From assembly GCA_001600695.1 (NCBI GenBank), contig BCKQ01000015.1, positions 62,001 through 126,000 of the forward strand: 64,000 bases of DNA, read 5' to 3'. This document shows, piece by piece, positions 10,288-23,900 of this stretch (position 1 is the first letter of the stretch; every line of letters starts with the position of its first letter). Both the position numbers and the translations under genes were made by a program. The stretch is from Ascoidea asiatica (lineage: Eukaryota; Ascomycota; Saccharomycetes; Ascoideales; Ascoideaceae). The notes beneath the pieces were generated by a model. That model did not search any database. It saw only the letters and a program-made list of their open reading frames with translations, and had not been told where the DNA came from.

Positions 10288-12747
10288 TGTGGATTTTGTT
10301 AATGGAGAATTGAAGCCTGGTGTTGAAGGGGTAGAATTAGAATTAGAATTAGAGTTTGAGTTAGAATTAGAATCTTTGGTTTTGAAAGCAAATCCAGTTA
10401 TTGGTGAGTGCAAAACTGTATTGGAATTCAAATTATTAGCAATTAATAATCCACTAAAATTACTTGAACTCAGTTCTCTATCATGCCCATAGTTTGATGA
10501 AAAACTTTGAATTGATCTTCTTGAAGGAGATAATAACTCACTATTCACACTATTATTTTCACTACCTCCTCCCAAATACGATGGATAATTTATTAACAGT
10601 TCATTATTATTATTGTTATTATTAAACGTAGCAGGAAATTCTTTCAAAGAATCAATTTTTAATAAAGTAATTTCTTTCTTTAAGTTTAGATTTTCTTTTA
10701 TTTTTTTTTGTAGTAAATTATCTGTATTTTCTTTATTCAATTGTAAATTTATTAGCTCTTTGGTGGTTTTATTCAAATTTTTTATAGAATTATTCAATTG
10801 ATTTGATAGATTTGAGTTTAAGATTTTTATATCATTAATTGATTTATTATAAAATTCTCTTTCATTTTCATATTGTTTAACTAAATATTGTTGAGAAAAT
10901 TTTAAGTCACTTAAACCTGTTTTAAAATTACTGATTTGACTGATTAATTCATTTTTTGTTAATTGATTTAAACTATTTATATCTATATTCATATTAATAT
11001 GATTATTAGTAGTAATAATATTATTGTTTAAATTGAAATTACTGAAATTTTGTAAAGTTGGAGACAATGTTATATTTTCTGATGTTATTGAAGAAGGGGA
11101 TGAATTATTCGATTTTGAATCATTAGATAAAGATGATGATGACGAAGATGAAGATCTACTATTGTCTTTCAAACTATGACTATGATTATGGTTATGATTT
11201 TCATTATGATTATGATTGTGATGGTGATCCTGCTTATGATTATTATTAGAATTAGAAGTCGCATTGAAAATAATATTATTGAATAAGTAATCTAAAGAAT
11301 TTTTAATCCATATTGTTTTAAGATTTACATCATTTATACTATCTAAATTATTTTGAGTATTTTGAGAAAAATTATTGAATAAAGGTAAAGTTATTTTTTT
11401 TTTAGTTGATAAATTATTCAAATGACTGAAAATATCATCTAAAGATTTTGAGTTTAAATTATTCTTTATATTTTTTGATTTATTGATATCACTTTGAGTA
11501 TTATTCATATTATTTGCTTGGTTATAATTTAAAGAATAATAAATATTATTTATGTAAGATAATTTTAGATAATTGAAATAATTATTTAATAAAACTATAT
11601 TTTGATTATTTAAATTATCATCGATATCATTAATTTTATTTAAAAGATCTAATAATAAATTCAAAAAATTAATTAATTCATTATTATCTTTTACTTTATT
11701 TTGATTTTCATCATTTTCATTGCTTCCATCATTTTCTTGAAAAGAATCACTATTATGATTTATATAATTTAATATTAAATTATGATAATATAATTTTGAG
11801 TTAAGTAAATTTTCTTTTAAAGTTGACAAGTTTTCTATATTTGATTTAATAGATTTAATCTCATTCAAAGATAATAATTCATTCAATTGACTTAAGTTTT
11901 TATTGTTATTAAAATAAGATTCTAAATTATAAAGAGAATTTTCAATGAGCACTTTGAATAAAAGGGAATTTTTGCTATCATTATCATCATTATTATTGAT
12001 ATTTTTATCTTTCATTTCATTAGAAGTTTTAATATTATTTAAATTGAAATTTTGCAATAAATCATTTGATAATTTTAAAGTTGTATTTTTATTATTAATG
12101 TTATTTTCATTTTCATTTTCATTTTCATTTTCATTTGAACTTGAGTTTGATTGAATTGAATTAAAAATTAATTGATTGAATAATAAATTATTTAAATAAT
12201 AATCAAAAGAAGTATTCAAATTGTTTGATATTGGATTTTTGAAATCGTTATTGGAGTTGATTGAATAAAAATCATTTATGAATTTGTAGTTATTTTTTAT
12301 ATTTAAATTATTATCAATTTTTAAGAAATTCAATAAATTGTTAAAGTTTGAATTATTAATTTCATTGGATAAATATAAATTTGAATTATTAGTTTGAATA
12401 TTTGGATTAATTTTATCAAACTTGATATTATTTTCGTAATCTTTATTGTCTTTGGTTTTAGTTGAATTATTAGGTAAAAGATTTAATAAATTATTTGAAA
12501 TAAAGGATTTGAAAGGAGAGTTATTTAATAAAAAAATTGAGTTTGAAAAAGTATCATTCGATAAGTTTACATCAATGACTTTATTTTTAATATTTAGATT
12601 ATTTTTATTATGGATATCAGAATTATTATTGTTACTATTATTATTAATATTGATATCAGTATCATCATCATTTTCTATATCAACAGATATATTATCTAAA
12701 GAATTATTATAATCACTTGAAGGGCTAATTGGAAAAGAAACTGTCAT
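9634..12747 (-). CDS. Asn-rich coiled-coil protein, unrecognised
   Basis: 1037 residues from the ATG at 12747. I do not recognise the family. Asn dominates, and the first 500 residues are Asn/Leu/Ile/Ser-rich. A His-rich stretch (about residues 505-530, alternating His-Asn) and a Ser run follow. A heptad-like coiled coil spans about 590-710 (SQISNFKTGLSDLKFSQQYL, KTTKELINLQLNKENTDNLL). A 26-residue Asn homopolymer is at about 821-846. A second conserved-looking helix follows at about 905-955 (KTEFKKMVEELNKDHYVEIT, EIIERKRLENVVKIYEERFG). There is no signal peptide or membrane segment. The coiled coils and low complexity suggest a scaffold, perhaps polarity-, cytoskeleton- or RNA-granule-related; that is inference only. 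Confidence 0.75.
10210..10287 (+). repeat. (TTA)26 microsatellite coding poly-Asn
   Basis: Uninterrupted trinucleotide run of about 26 units inside the Asn-rich gene, read as AAT (Asn) codons on the minus strand. Such pure runs are usually length-polymorphic. Confidence 0.9.
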
Positions 12748-15061
12748 TTTTATTTTCTATTATAATTGAAGTCATAAATAAGTTGAAAGATGGAATATAA
12801 TATAAGAGAATGTATAACTATCAGAAACTGAAGACTCTGAAGACTCTGAATAATTTGAAGATTTTTGGAAGATTTCCGAAGATTTTTAAAGATTTTTAAA
12901 AAGGATAGAATAATAAATATAATTAAATGTGATCAAAAAAAGTAAAGATTTGGTTATACTTTAATATACAAATTAGATTGCTTGCTATATGAATTTGTAT
13001 CTTCAATACAAATTGGAACACCAATATCAATATAAGTATCTAAAGATTTATTGCTTCATAGAATATCCTAATTTTTCATTCAAATGATATATCTTTCGAA
13101 ATCTTTAATTTAATAAGCAATTATCAGATAAATTAATATTTCCTTTATTTATCATATGGCGAACATGAACTTGAACATGAAAATGAAAAATAAAGTCTGA
13201 ATAGTGCAGAGTAAAATGATTGAGTTTCATTTGAAAAAAAAAAGATTACGTAAGCCGCACCCACAGGAAGCCACCGCAAAGAACGGAGAACTATCCGGTA
13301 AATAAACCATGGAAACCACGGAAGCACACATATTCTCTATCAAGCACTTAGGTGTTTGTTAAAGCGGAACCCTGGCTCTACTCCTGATTGGGGAGTCATG
13401 GTTACGGTAAACAAATACGGGATTTCTGGTATTGAAATCCGGATAACAGAATCTAGTTTAATTACCAGAATTCTAACTACAGATCAGAATCTTGGTAACG
13501 TCAACGACGCAAACTCAATCTCCACGTAACAAAACCTAATCTCTGCTAAATGAAACGAACGTTTTCCGGAAATCGTTAAAATAAGGTCGGAAAAGTTTGT
13601 AGTAACCGATAATAATTACCCAATATAGAAAGAGTGTGGTCCCATCTCTGTTTTTGTGGCGCTCACCGCCGTGAATCACAGGACTCAAGAATTCTGTTGT
13701 TTTTGTTGTTGTTGTTGTTGATTCTGTTGATTCTGTTGATGATGCTGCGACTTTACCAGCCTAGTTTCCCAGCGCAGTGGATAATTCATCAATATATAAG
13801 TACTGAGAGAATATTAAGCACTTTATCGATTGATGATTAATAATTAATATTATTGCAAAATTGATTGAATGCAACCACTTTTTCTAGAATTTCTTTGTTT
13901 ATTTTCTTTTTCCTGAGTAGATTTTCCAACAGAGAAAGCAAAAATTCAATAAAACTTTGGCTTTTTGTTTAGAGATTTTTCATTTTTTGATTGAACATTA
14001 ACAGTATGTGAATAAAAGAATATTCGGCAACATTATTAATATCAAATTATAAAAAGTAATTAATAAGACAAATATTAAATACATCTGCCTTGTTTTTCAG
14101 TTTTATGTTAAGAATAGCCTAAAATTCTGTTTGATTTGCTTCTATATTGAAGTTATGTGCTTTTACGGTTCTGCTATCACTGAAACAACTAGTTAATTGA
14201 ATTACCACTGAAACCAGCGAAACCAGGTTTAAGCCATTGTTGTTCTACTATTTCAAGAAGAGTCTCGATCAAAGCTAATTGCTTATTGTTTATTTCATCA
14301 CAAGTTCAGGAAATATCCTCACAATTAATTGGTGTCAATTTGATACCATACAGTAAGTACATTTCATAATATTTCAAGTTCATGAATATCCTGAATATTA
14401 TCAATTTTAGAATTGTGAACCCTGTACCATTAAAGTAATTGAAATAATATAATTCAGCTTCAAAATTTTTACTAACTATTAATTTTACTATTATTATTGT
14501 CGATACAATCCTAAGTGTGCCAAGTAGACTAATTACCAATTTTATTTCTTTTTTGCTTCGTTTTTTTCTTCACACTCCCTTTTCAACCAAAAAATTCATG
14601 AAATTAATATAAAAATGATATTAAAAATTAGTTTTTGTGTTGATTGCATTAACATTACGAATTTTAAATCCATCCTCTATCAGTTTTTGTAATATTTTTT
14701 TAATAGAAAACCAAACAAGGTTTTAATCCATTCAGCTCAATTAAACTCCAATGAACTCCATTCAATTCAATTCATTTTAGTTTAATTTAACTCAAGTCAA
14801 CTTATTTTTATTTTATTGAATAGTTTTTTCTGAATTAAATATTCAAGATTGTTATATTCCTAGAATTTTTTTTTTTTTCTGTATCCTACTATTCTATAAC
14901 TACAATATTTAATTCCATTTTATACTAGTAAAATATTAAATATATAAAGTATATAAAGATATCAAAATATACAGAAACTTGGAATGATTAATTTAAAGAT
15001 ATATTAATAAAATCAATCTTTAAAATACTGGAAAAGAAACTCAATTATTTAATAGATAATA
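12748..15061. other. 2.3-kb intergenic region without a convincing gene
   Basis: Long spacer between the divergent Asn-rich gene and the small secreted protein at 15062. It includes a GC-richer patch at about 13240-13700 containing a TTACGTAA palindrome (13246-13253). Short ORFs at 13145, 13634 and 14306 lack coding character, and some begin with TTG. I looked for a spliced gene: a GTAAGT at 14353 and a TACTAAC at 14470 exist but join no reading frame. The left flank has direct repeats of GAAGACTCT near 12830-12850. Confidence 0.5.
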
Positions 15062-15913
15062 ATGCTAAGCTACAATTACTCTTCAATAACATTTTCAATT
15101 TTTAAATTTTTTTTATCCCTTTTATTTTTTATAAAGCATGCTAAAAGCTCAGATAATATATGTTCGTATTATCATAATATTACTACATTATCATATTTAA
15201 AAAACAATATTCTAGGAAATGGCTGTATTTTATATCATGTAAATTTAACAGATCAATTAGTTAGTCCAATTGAACCTTTATATTATTCCTTACAGATTTT
15301 TAATACAAACAATTCAAATTATATTGTAACTGAATCTTTATTTGTCGAGGAACCAATAGAAGATCAAGATGATTTAAATTCAGATTCAGATTCAGATTAT
15401 TTTCAAACTTCTTTGATTTCATATTTAAATATAAAAAGTAATCCATGTGATGTCTTATCAAATAATGATGGAATATTTTACTCAATTAATTCAACAACTT
15501 CTTCAAATTCTAAACAATCATATTATGATGTATTTAGTGATCAGTCTTATGTTTTTGCAAATAATTGTTATAACTCAAGTAACTCAACTGAATTATTGAA
15601 TTTAACTTCAGATGGTTATAATTGTATTCAATTATGGGATTCAACCCAATTTCAATGTAATCTAAATGAATTAAGCTCTGAAAAATGTAAATATACCTAT
15701 ATCAATAACTTAAACCAATCTGACTACACCAATTGTAAGTCAAATAATGACGATGATGATGATGATGATGAAACCACCACTGCCACCCCCTCCTCCTCAC
15801 CTGCTTCGTCATCTTCAACCTCCAATGCATCTAATTCACTATCCTTAATTATAACATCTTCTTTTGGAATTGGTTTATTCTCCATATCATGCCTAATCTT
15901 TTTCATATTTTAA
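15062..15913 (+). CDS. Secreted Cys-containing protein, probably GPI-anchored
   Basis: 283 residues; family not recognised. A hydrophobic segment near the N terminus (about 10-27, FSIFKFFLSLLFFIKHA) looks like a signal peptide. The ectodomain has eight cysteines, which could make four disulfides, and many N-x-S/T sequons. Then come a run of seven Asp, a Thr/Ser/Pro-rich stalk (TTTATPSSSPASSSSTS), and a C-terminal hydrophobic tail with no charged residues after it, preceded by small residues (SNASNS). That is the layout of a GPI-anchored cell-surface or wall protein. It converges on another small secreted Ser-rich gene (16573-17103) across a tRNA-Gly. Confidence 0.75.
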   Translation: MLSYNYSSITFSIFKFFLSLLFFIKHAKSSDNICSYYHNITTLSYLKNNILGNGCILYHVNLTDQLVSPIEPLYYSLQIFNTNNSNYIVTESLFVEEPIEDQDDLNSDSDSDYFQTSLISYLNIKSNPCDVLSNNDGIFYSINSTTSSNSKQSYYDVFSDQSYVFANNCYNSSNSTELLNLTSDGYNCIQLWDSTQFQCNLNELSSEKCKYTYINNLNQSDYTNCKSNNDDDDDDDETTTATPSSSPASSSSTSNASNSLSLIITSSFGIGLFSISCLIFFIF

Positions 15914-16166
15914 ACTGCATCTTTTAAATTCTTTTTTTGAAAAAAACATTAAAAAAACAATCAATTAGCTTTCTTTCTTCGTTATATATTATATTATATT
16001 CAATTATCAATACATTTTTCTCATTTTTAATAAAACTGTTTTCTCAAAAGTACCAACTATATCAAAAGATCGGACCTGAGGTTCAAGAAAGCAAAGCTTA
16101 AACTATCGATAGCTTTTCTTTTTTTGGGTTGGGTTTTACCAAAAAAGCCCGTTTTCAACAAACAAA

Positions 16167-16237
16167 GCGTAAGTGGTTTAGTGATAAAATTCAATGTTGC
16201 CATCGTTGGGCCCCCGGTTCAATTCCGGGCTTACGCA
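16167..16237 (+). tRNA. tRNA-Gly(GCC)
   Basis: 71-base cloverleaf: acceptor GCGTAAG pairs with CTTACGC, discriminator A, anticodon GCC in loop TTGCCAT, and T arm CCCGG-TTCAATT-CCGGG. Very close to yeast tRNA-Gly(GCC). No intron. A T-rich stretch follows. Confidence 0.96.
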
Positions 16238-16572
16238 TTTCTTTATTGTTTTAAAGATTTTTTAAAGTTCATTTTTTCTTATTTCAATTATTTTTGTTTT
16301 TATTACTGTTTTATTTTTACTTTGAACATTAATAGCTCAATAAAATAAGATTATATTTTTGTTTTCATTATTAGTATAAATAGTTTATTTATCTTTTATA
16401 TTATGTTTCAGGCTAGTGAACTGAAATTAAAATTAAAATTAAAATGATCTAACGAAATCTGTATAATTAAAGAAAATATACCCTTCATAAAGCCTTTCTC
16501 AATATATATATATTAATATTATAATGATATCTCTTTGGAAGGATTAAAGTAAGTTCTTTTAGCATCTCTTAA

Positions 16573-17103
16573 TTATAAAAATCCAAGAAAGAAAGAAAAT
16601 CCTAAAATGCAACCCATCATTTCCATAGATAATACCGAAATTGAATTAGTAGGCTTTGTAAAAAATGGTTTTATGATATAACTCCCAGAATTTGTAGCCG
16701 ACGATGCATCACTTGTTATACTAGACTCACTTTGACTTCCATTTTCGGAATATGTAGTTTCATCTTCAGAAGCAGAATTTGTAGCAGCAGAATCACTTTC
16801 AGTGTCTGTTTCATAACTAGCACTGCTATTTTCCGAAGATTCAAAAGAGGATGCTTTTGATGAGCTTTTACTGTTAGAATTAACAATTGTAAAAATAGAA
16901 CTATATGAACTAGGAGTCCACCAAACTACTGAAGAAGTGCTAGGTGCTGTCCACCAGGTAGTGGTTGGAGTAATACTCTTCGAGACTCCTTCTGAAATTT
17001 CTGTTGCACTAGCTTTAATTACATTAACAGAAGATTCCCCTTGAGTTTGGCTGATAAGTCCACAAAAAGCAAACATGAAAATGGATAATTGAGTAAATTG
17101 CAT
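16573..17103 (-). CDS. Small Ser-rich secreted protein, probably GPI-anchored
   Basis: 176 residues; not recognised. The N-terminal signal peptide (about 1-22, MQFTQLSIFMFAFCGLISQT) is followed by two Trp-pair motifs (TTTWWTAP and VVWWTPSS), then a long Ser/Thr/Glu/Asp-rich unstructured region. The C-terminal hydrophobic tail (MMGCILGFSFFLGFL) has no basic end, as in GPI-attachment signals. It resembles short yeast wall mannoproteins in design, and the WWT motifs may be a useful search handle. Convergent with 15062-15913. Confidence 0.75.
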   Translation of the reverse strand: MQFTQLSIFMFAFCGLISQTQGESSVNVIKASATEISEGVSKSITPTTTWWTAPSTSSVVWWTPSSYSSIFTIVNSNSKSSSKASSFESSENSSASYETDTESDSAATNSASEDETTYSENGSQSESSITSDASSATNSGSYIIKPFFTKPTNSISVLSMEMMGCILGFSFFLGFL

Positions 17104-17983
17104 TTGGAATTATTTTATTGATAGATAAAATTGTCTGAAAGAAAACCTTTTAATTAATTTTGAATTTAATATTGAAATGACTTTAAATCTCACTATTATT
17201 TAAATACTATTAGAAAATGAATTGAATTGATTGACTTTTAAATTGTAATTGTTTTTTTTTTATTCCCTTTTTGAAAATGAAACTAGTGAAATCTTGAAAG
17301 TCAAAATCAGTAAATTACCATTATATTTATATCATATTTATGAAGTTATTTCACTCGATTATTTATTTTGTTTTATTTTAAAATAAAAATCACATTTAAA
17401 AATCTTCATATTTCTTTATATGTTTATTTACTGAAACACAACATTTACTTGGCTTAAAATCAGTTATAGAACATGCGCTTTTATTTATAATTACTTTATT
17501 TCAATTGAATTTTGCTTTATATGGGCTTAATTATCTACTAAAGCTAAGAGTATTTTGATTCATATAACATAGCCTACAGATTGTACTGCATCAATAAATC
17601 TTAGTGAAATAGTTTTGATTACTGAAGCTTATTGAAAAAGGGTAATTCATGGTTCGGTAGTACATTTTCAAGCTTATGTCTCGGGCACTTAATTAATTTG
17701 ATCAGCTTAAGCTTTATCTATAAATATTGACTAATTCTTGAAAATGAACTAGAACATTTAATCAGAGCTTATTTGATGAAATTATTTTATGAATAATCAT
17801 CAATGAAGTAATATCAAGTTTATAATTTTGGGAATATATCCTATATTTAAGTCCCATATATTTTTTAAGCTTAATAAGTACAACTCAATTCAAACTTGCT
17901 AATTTGAGAGTCTAACAATAAATACCAATCATCATTAATACAGTATATTATTTATACAATTATAGAATTCAAAACAAAAATAT
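17104..17983. other. Intergenic region upstream of 16573-17103
   Basis: About 880 AT-rich bases between the start of the small Ser-rich gene and the CSF1 stop codon. No tRNA, repeat or coding segment seen. Confidence 0.5.
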
Positions 17984-20900
17984 TTAAATTTTGCCTAAAA
18001 TTTTTGCATATTCAATTTCTACTTGCTCAACAATTTTATTTAAAGATATCATTACAAATTGATGTGCCAATCCAGGAAACTTTTGCCTATTGAGACCAAA
18101 CCACTCCAAAGGAGGTGTAGCATCACCTAATTCTTTGATTTGAGGGGCTTCAATATGTGCAGGATGAATAGGAATATATATATACTTAGAATTCAATTTA
18201 ACATCTTTGATTTTTGGATGAATTTCCGGATTGTTGGTAAAATCATCCCTATTATCTTTTAAAAACTTATCATTAACATCATTCTTATTGTTATTACTAT
18301 AACCATTTTCTTCAATGACTTCGTTATTATTAGAACTAGTTTTATTAGACACCTTTTTTTCATTTTCTTCTACAAAAGATTTGGATGTTCGAGCTATCCA
18401 AGCTCTTTCATGAGCCATCCACATTTCCCTTATAAAATTAATATATCGTAAATTCCATCGAATGTCCACCTTTCCACCAAATGACGAATCAAAATAGTAA
18501 TATACTCGATTACTTAAAAGCGTATTATCGAAAGTTGACATTGAAACATTCAAAGAAGGAAAGATAAATATTCCACCTCCGATAGCCTTTAATGAATTCT
18601 CAATAAATTGGTCAACTGACACTTGATTGAATTCTTCTTCTGAAATTTGCTCTTTAAATGTCGATAATTTAACGTGAAAATCTCTCAATATTAGACTTAA
18701 ATTACTTTGCATGATAGATGTATAGGAAGAAAGAGCTGTAGAATCGATCTCATCTAGCTCATATAAAACATGTTCTATGTCTTCTTTTTTCTTTTCGTCT
18801 CTAGAATATTTTGCGGATATTTCGCCTGGATTGAATATTAAAACTTGGGAATCCGTTAATGAACTAGGATATATTTGAATTACAACCTTATGGAGGGTCA
18901 CATCCAACTCTGTTTTTAACCTATTCATGACTCTACTTATTTGATCTCTAAAATGATTCATTTTGGACAATTCACTAGGTGCGTTGAAACTTTTATCACT
19001 CAAAATATCATTATAGGAAGTTTTTTTATCTTCAGAAATACGCGAAAAAGTGGAATAGATATCAAAAAAATTTGATGCAGATAAGGATGTTAAATAAATG
19101 TTAATCGAAAAACAATTACTCATTGCCACAAGCCTATCATGGAAAAATCCATCTACATCCTTTTGATTAAATAAATTAACAGCAAAATCATCAATACTTG
19201 CAATAAAAAAGCAGTGATAATCAAAACTGGTTTTAATTTGAAGTTTTTTCAAACTTATTGAAACTAGCATCAAAGGAATCTTTGAAGATTCCGTCCAAGA
19301 AATAACAGAGTTTAATCTTAAATTCTTTAGTAAAACATTACCTTCTAGTCTACCTTCGCATATAAGATCAATATTATCTAGCCCAAATGTCATATTCTGC
19401 CCCCATTTTTTGGCCTTTTTACTTGTTAACCAAAGTCTATCTAAAGAGAGGGTTGCTATTCCCAAAGATTGTCCAATATCCAAAACTAACTTTGTATTTT
19501 GTAAAATTAAAGTAAATGACCAAGGAACTGCCTTTGTAGAAGAAGCCTCTTGCAATTTTGTAGCCAAAGCTTCTATAACCGTTGTTTCTTCTTCGTCTTC
19601 TCTCAGACCAAATGAACCCACTGTACTGTCATTATCGGAGTAAAATTCACTTGGAAACCAAATATCTCGAAACATATCAATATCTTGAAATTGTTTCAAA
19701 TTAACATAGGAAGATACATCATTAATCAAAAAAGAAGCAGCCATTTTCATGCTTTCCTCCCCTGATAAAATGAAATTTATCAAAATTTCATTTACTTCAA
19801 CAGAACCACTAGTTTCTCTTGAATATATATGTTGTAATGATGTAGATATTCCAGCAAGTAAGAGGGAAATTGTTACCATATCAGTTGTTTTACCTTTGCA
19901 TATATTATTTGCCTTTACAATGATATTTTTTGATGCCACAATGGCTTTCACTTTTGCAGTAGGCTCACAACTTAGACTAAATTTTTGAGGTTGTATATAA
20001 AAAGCAGCTTGAAAATTGAAATCTCTGAATATTCTAATTAGATTTATCGAAGGGCTTTTGGATTCATCTGTCGATTCAGGAATATGTTTTTGCTCAACTC
20101 CATCACTAACAGGCTCAAGATCTTTCATCATCTCCTTGAACCCAAGCCACATATCCAGAAGAATCGGAACACATTTAGCATCTAATTTGTTATCAGAAGG
20201 AAAAATTGTAGTTTCAAAAATCAAACTTTGAATAATATTTGCAGCTTTACTTTGGTAAAAAATTTCAAATTGAACTTTGGGAGAATGCAAGACAAATGAA
20301 GAATTATTATTAACTTTCGTTAGACCCTGAACACTTTTGACAATTTCAACTTGAGCTCCGTCAAATGACATTCTACAATCTATAGAGCCAAATCCCAACG
20401 AATATAAATCAAATCCAGATTCTTGAACCGATTTTTTTGAATCCGAAGAGCGCTGTGGGATTCTTTTGGATTTTATATTCTGGGTCAACACTATAGATCC
20501 AAGTAAAGCCTGTATGATTAAAGAGACAGAATATGAATAGCATTTAATATCTAATTCTTCACCTTTCACTTCCATTTCAATATCTCTAATTCTACCTTTT
20601 CCTTTCTTTACTAAGTAAGATATCTGAATTGTCGGCAACAAAGAGCAATTCATAGGTAACGAATCATTAATATGATGATAATAATTTTCGGAAGAGGATC
20701 CAAAAGCTTCAGCTAAATATCCATTCTTTATTGTTAGTCGTCCAACGTTTCTTTCCAAAACAGTAAAAACTTCACTACATCCAGCTATCAAGCCTTTTAC
20801 TGAATTTTCACCAGACCCTGACTTGTCAAACGCCCATCCCAAACAGACTTGATTTATCAAAATATGAATGGAATGAAACCCAAAAAGAGTTGCAATAGAA

Positions 20901-23900
20901 TTTCCCAAATCAAATTCCTGGGAAGAAGGAGTAGATGGGCTTGGACTTTTAAACTTTTCGGAAGAATAGTTTTCAAAAATATAACTTAAAGTATCAGAAA
21001 TCTCTAAAATTGTAACTAAAATAAAGGGATTTAGACATACCCGAAAAAAATGAGACATCATTTCCAAATGACGGTTATCGAAAGACTTGGTGTCCAAATT
21101 TTTAACTTGAATAGCAAGGTTAAAAGACAAAAGTTTGGACATATCAATAGGAATTATAGGATCAAATATAAAAATATCCACAACTGAGATATATACATCT
21201 CCATATGAGTTAATATTGGAATTAGAATCATGAACTGGTAAAAAATTTAAGCAGTGTGAATGCACTTTTGATATTTGCATTTTAGCTTTAGTCTCGTTAA
21301 TATTTGTAACAAATTCAATACTTTCAAAGCTTAAATCAGCCTTGTATTTAAGTTTTTCAAGAATCACAGAAACTTCTTTTGAATTGTTATTTGGGTTTGT
21401 ATCGGATAAACCATTTTCTAATTTACCAATCAGTGAAATGAGTTTTTTTATCATTTTAAAATTTCCTTGAATAAGCCCTATATTTGAAATCAAAATTTCA
21501 ATGAAACGGAAAAGCTCACTAATGTTAATATTGACAGTACCACATTTGATATTAATAGTACTAATACTATTCTCAAATTCAGTGATCTTCGAAAATTTAC
21601 TTTTGGAAATAACCGAAAAAAAATCATGCGATATCTCAACCATTGAAAAGTTATTTGAAATATCATTTGTATCGTTATGGTAAATTTTTTGAGTATTCTG
21701 GCCAACAAAAATGTCAATAACCAAAATCGTATTAACAAAATAAAGCATAGATGAAACATCAAGAATGCATCCCGTAAACCTCAATGGACTAACTAGCTTT
21801 ATGTCCCATAAAATCTGCTCTATAGATATTTTGATAATCCATTTAGAATTTATCAAAAGGTCAAAGTAACATTGGAAAGATGTCTCTTCATGTTCTCTAG
21901 GCTGATGCTTTTCGGATTTGCTTTGCCTATATTTTTTGATAAAAGAGCTTATAACTTCAGCTTCGTTATTTTGAATTGTTTGAATGAAGTCAACATAAAA
22001 ATCAGTTCCCTTATTGAATATAAAATCTGACTTTTTCAAATCCAATTGTACTACTTTTAGTCCAGTTGAAATTGAATCTGAAAGAACAACCTTAGAGGAA
22101 AGTCCTTCTAGTCTATAACTTCCAGCAAATTCATTTTTGAGCAAAGCCTTTATACACATAGATGCCACATCTAAGTTTAAATTAGAAGAACAAATACTCT
22201 GAATTGAATGTGCTAAAACAAGTCCTGCAAATGAAAAATCTAGCAATTTCAAACTGTATGAGGTTTCATCAATCATTATATTCAATTCTATACTTTCGAG
22301 AAACATAACAAAATGATAAACAAAACTGTTTTTATACAAATTTGATTCCTTTAATGTTAAACTAGAATTAAAATTAGTGGACTTTGACGATGAAGAATCA
22401 TATGAGCTATTATGGCCATTCAAAAGAGTTAGAAAACATAACGCAAGAGGGGTAATCTTGGATGATAATGAAAATATATTCAACGTTATCTTGAAATCGT
22501 TGATTAGACTTGGAAAAAGGGTATTTTTTTTTTGCAAACCTTCATATTCAGCTTTCTCATTGAAAATTTCACAATTCAAACAATTAATTGCCAAAAAGTT
22601 TTCTTCCACTGGAGAAATAAGACGATATAAAATACTTGAAATGACAACTTCAAATTTTTTATGCTTTTTAGTAGCCGTTGAGATACCATTATAAACAGAT
22701 TTTATTATATGACTGTCAGCAATCTGAAAATCTTCCCAACTTCTCCAATGAGAAAAGACGTCAAGAACATAACTTAATGAATTTGCAGGTGCTTCCCATT
22801 TACAAGATTTAAGACATTCACTTGTTTCTTCAAACCAACTTTGAGGCAAATTCATAAGAACATGTCTCAATCTTGTAACAAACCTCCAACTATCATTATT
22901 TCGAATGTGAGTCTTGGACAAACGGGTGATAAACATTGGTTTGGTTAACACAGCAGGGTCATGGTGTACTTCATGTTCAGTACTTCCCTTTGATATTTTA
23001 TATAGCAATTCAATATCAGATTTACGGTGGTTGTTCATTACTCTACTAAAGCTTTCAGTGATCAAGAATAAGCTTCGGCTTAAATCTTCAAAGTATTGAG
23101 CTATCCATGGTAATAATTCTGAATCCGTCATAAGATTGAAATCGTCGACATGTAAAGAGCCCACATCATCTTTTTCTCCAAGATCTGAATACCAAGCCTC
23201 AACCCCGATGAAGGATAGGCCAGCTACTGTTTCTGGATTATGTGATTCAGTTCTTATCAAACTTGTCCATACTCCCTTTGCTTGAGTAGCTAAAGAAATA
23301 TTTTTAGTCTTGTTTATTTCGTTTATGTCGGCTATTGATCTGTCAAAGTTGGTTACTATTTCAATAGCAGATGAAACATTTACAATTTTCATCTCAATAT
23401 AAGGGAAATCAATCAATGAAGAAAGGTTTTCATCTCCAAAAATAGCATCCAAGGAAAAATCTTCAAAATCACCAAACCTAATATTAGAGGATCTGATTAA
23501 TACCCTCAAAAACATTTTGTTTGAATTACAATTCAAGAATTCTTCTAGATCCGAGATTGCATTAATTTGAAGTTTATCCATAATAGAATTTACCGAAAAA
23601 TCTAGAAAACATTCCAAAATACTTGAAAGCAGCAATACAGCCTTAGAAGAAAAAAAGAAATCTAAAGTTGTTAATTCTAGAACCAATGAGTCTGACTCAT
23701 ACTTGGTGTTACCTTTGGCAATCTGAGGGGAAAGTATTGATTCCACTTGGGAAGGATCCACACTCATTTCAGCCTCCAGAAAACTATCCTTACTAGAGTT
23801 TACCTCATCTAGGGCTAGACTACTATCAGGGAGATAGCTAAAGGGATTTTTCTGCCTTGGATGATTATCAACAGACGATTTAGTAGTCTCGGATGCATCA

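Noticed and set aside
14353-14516. Possible intron (GTAAGT at 14353, TACTAAC at 14470)
   Set aside because: No open reading frame flanks it on either side.
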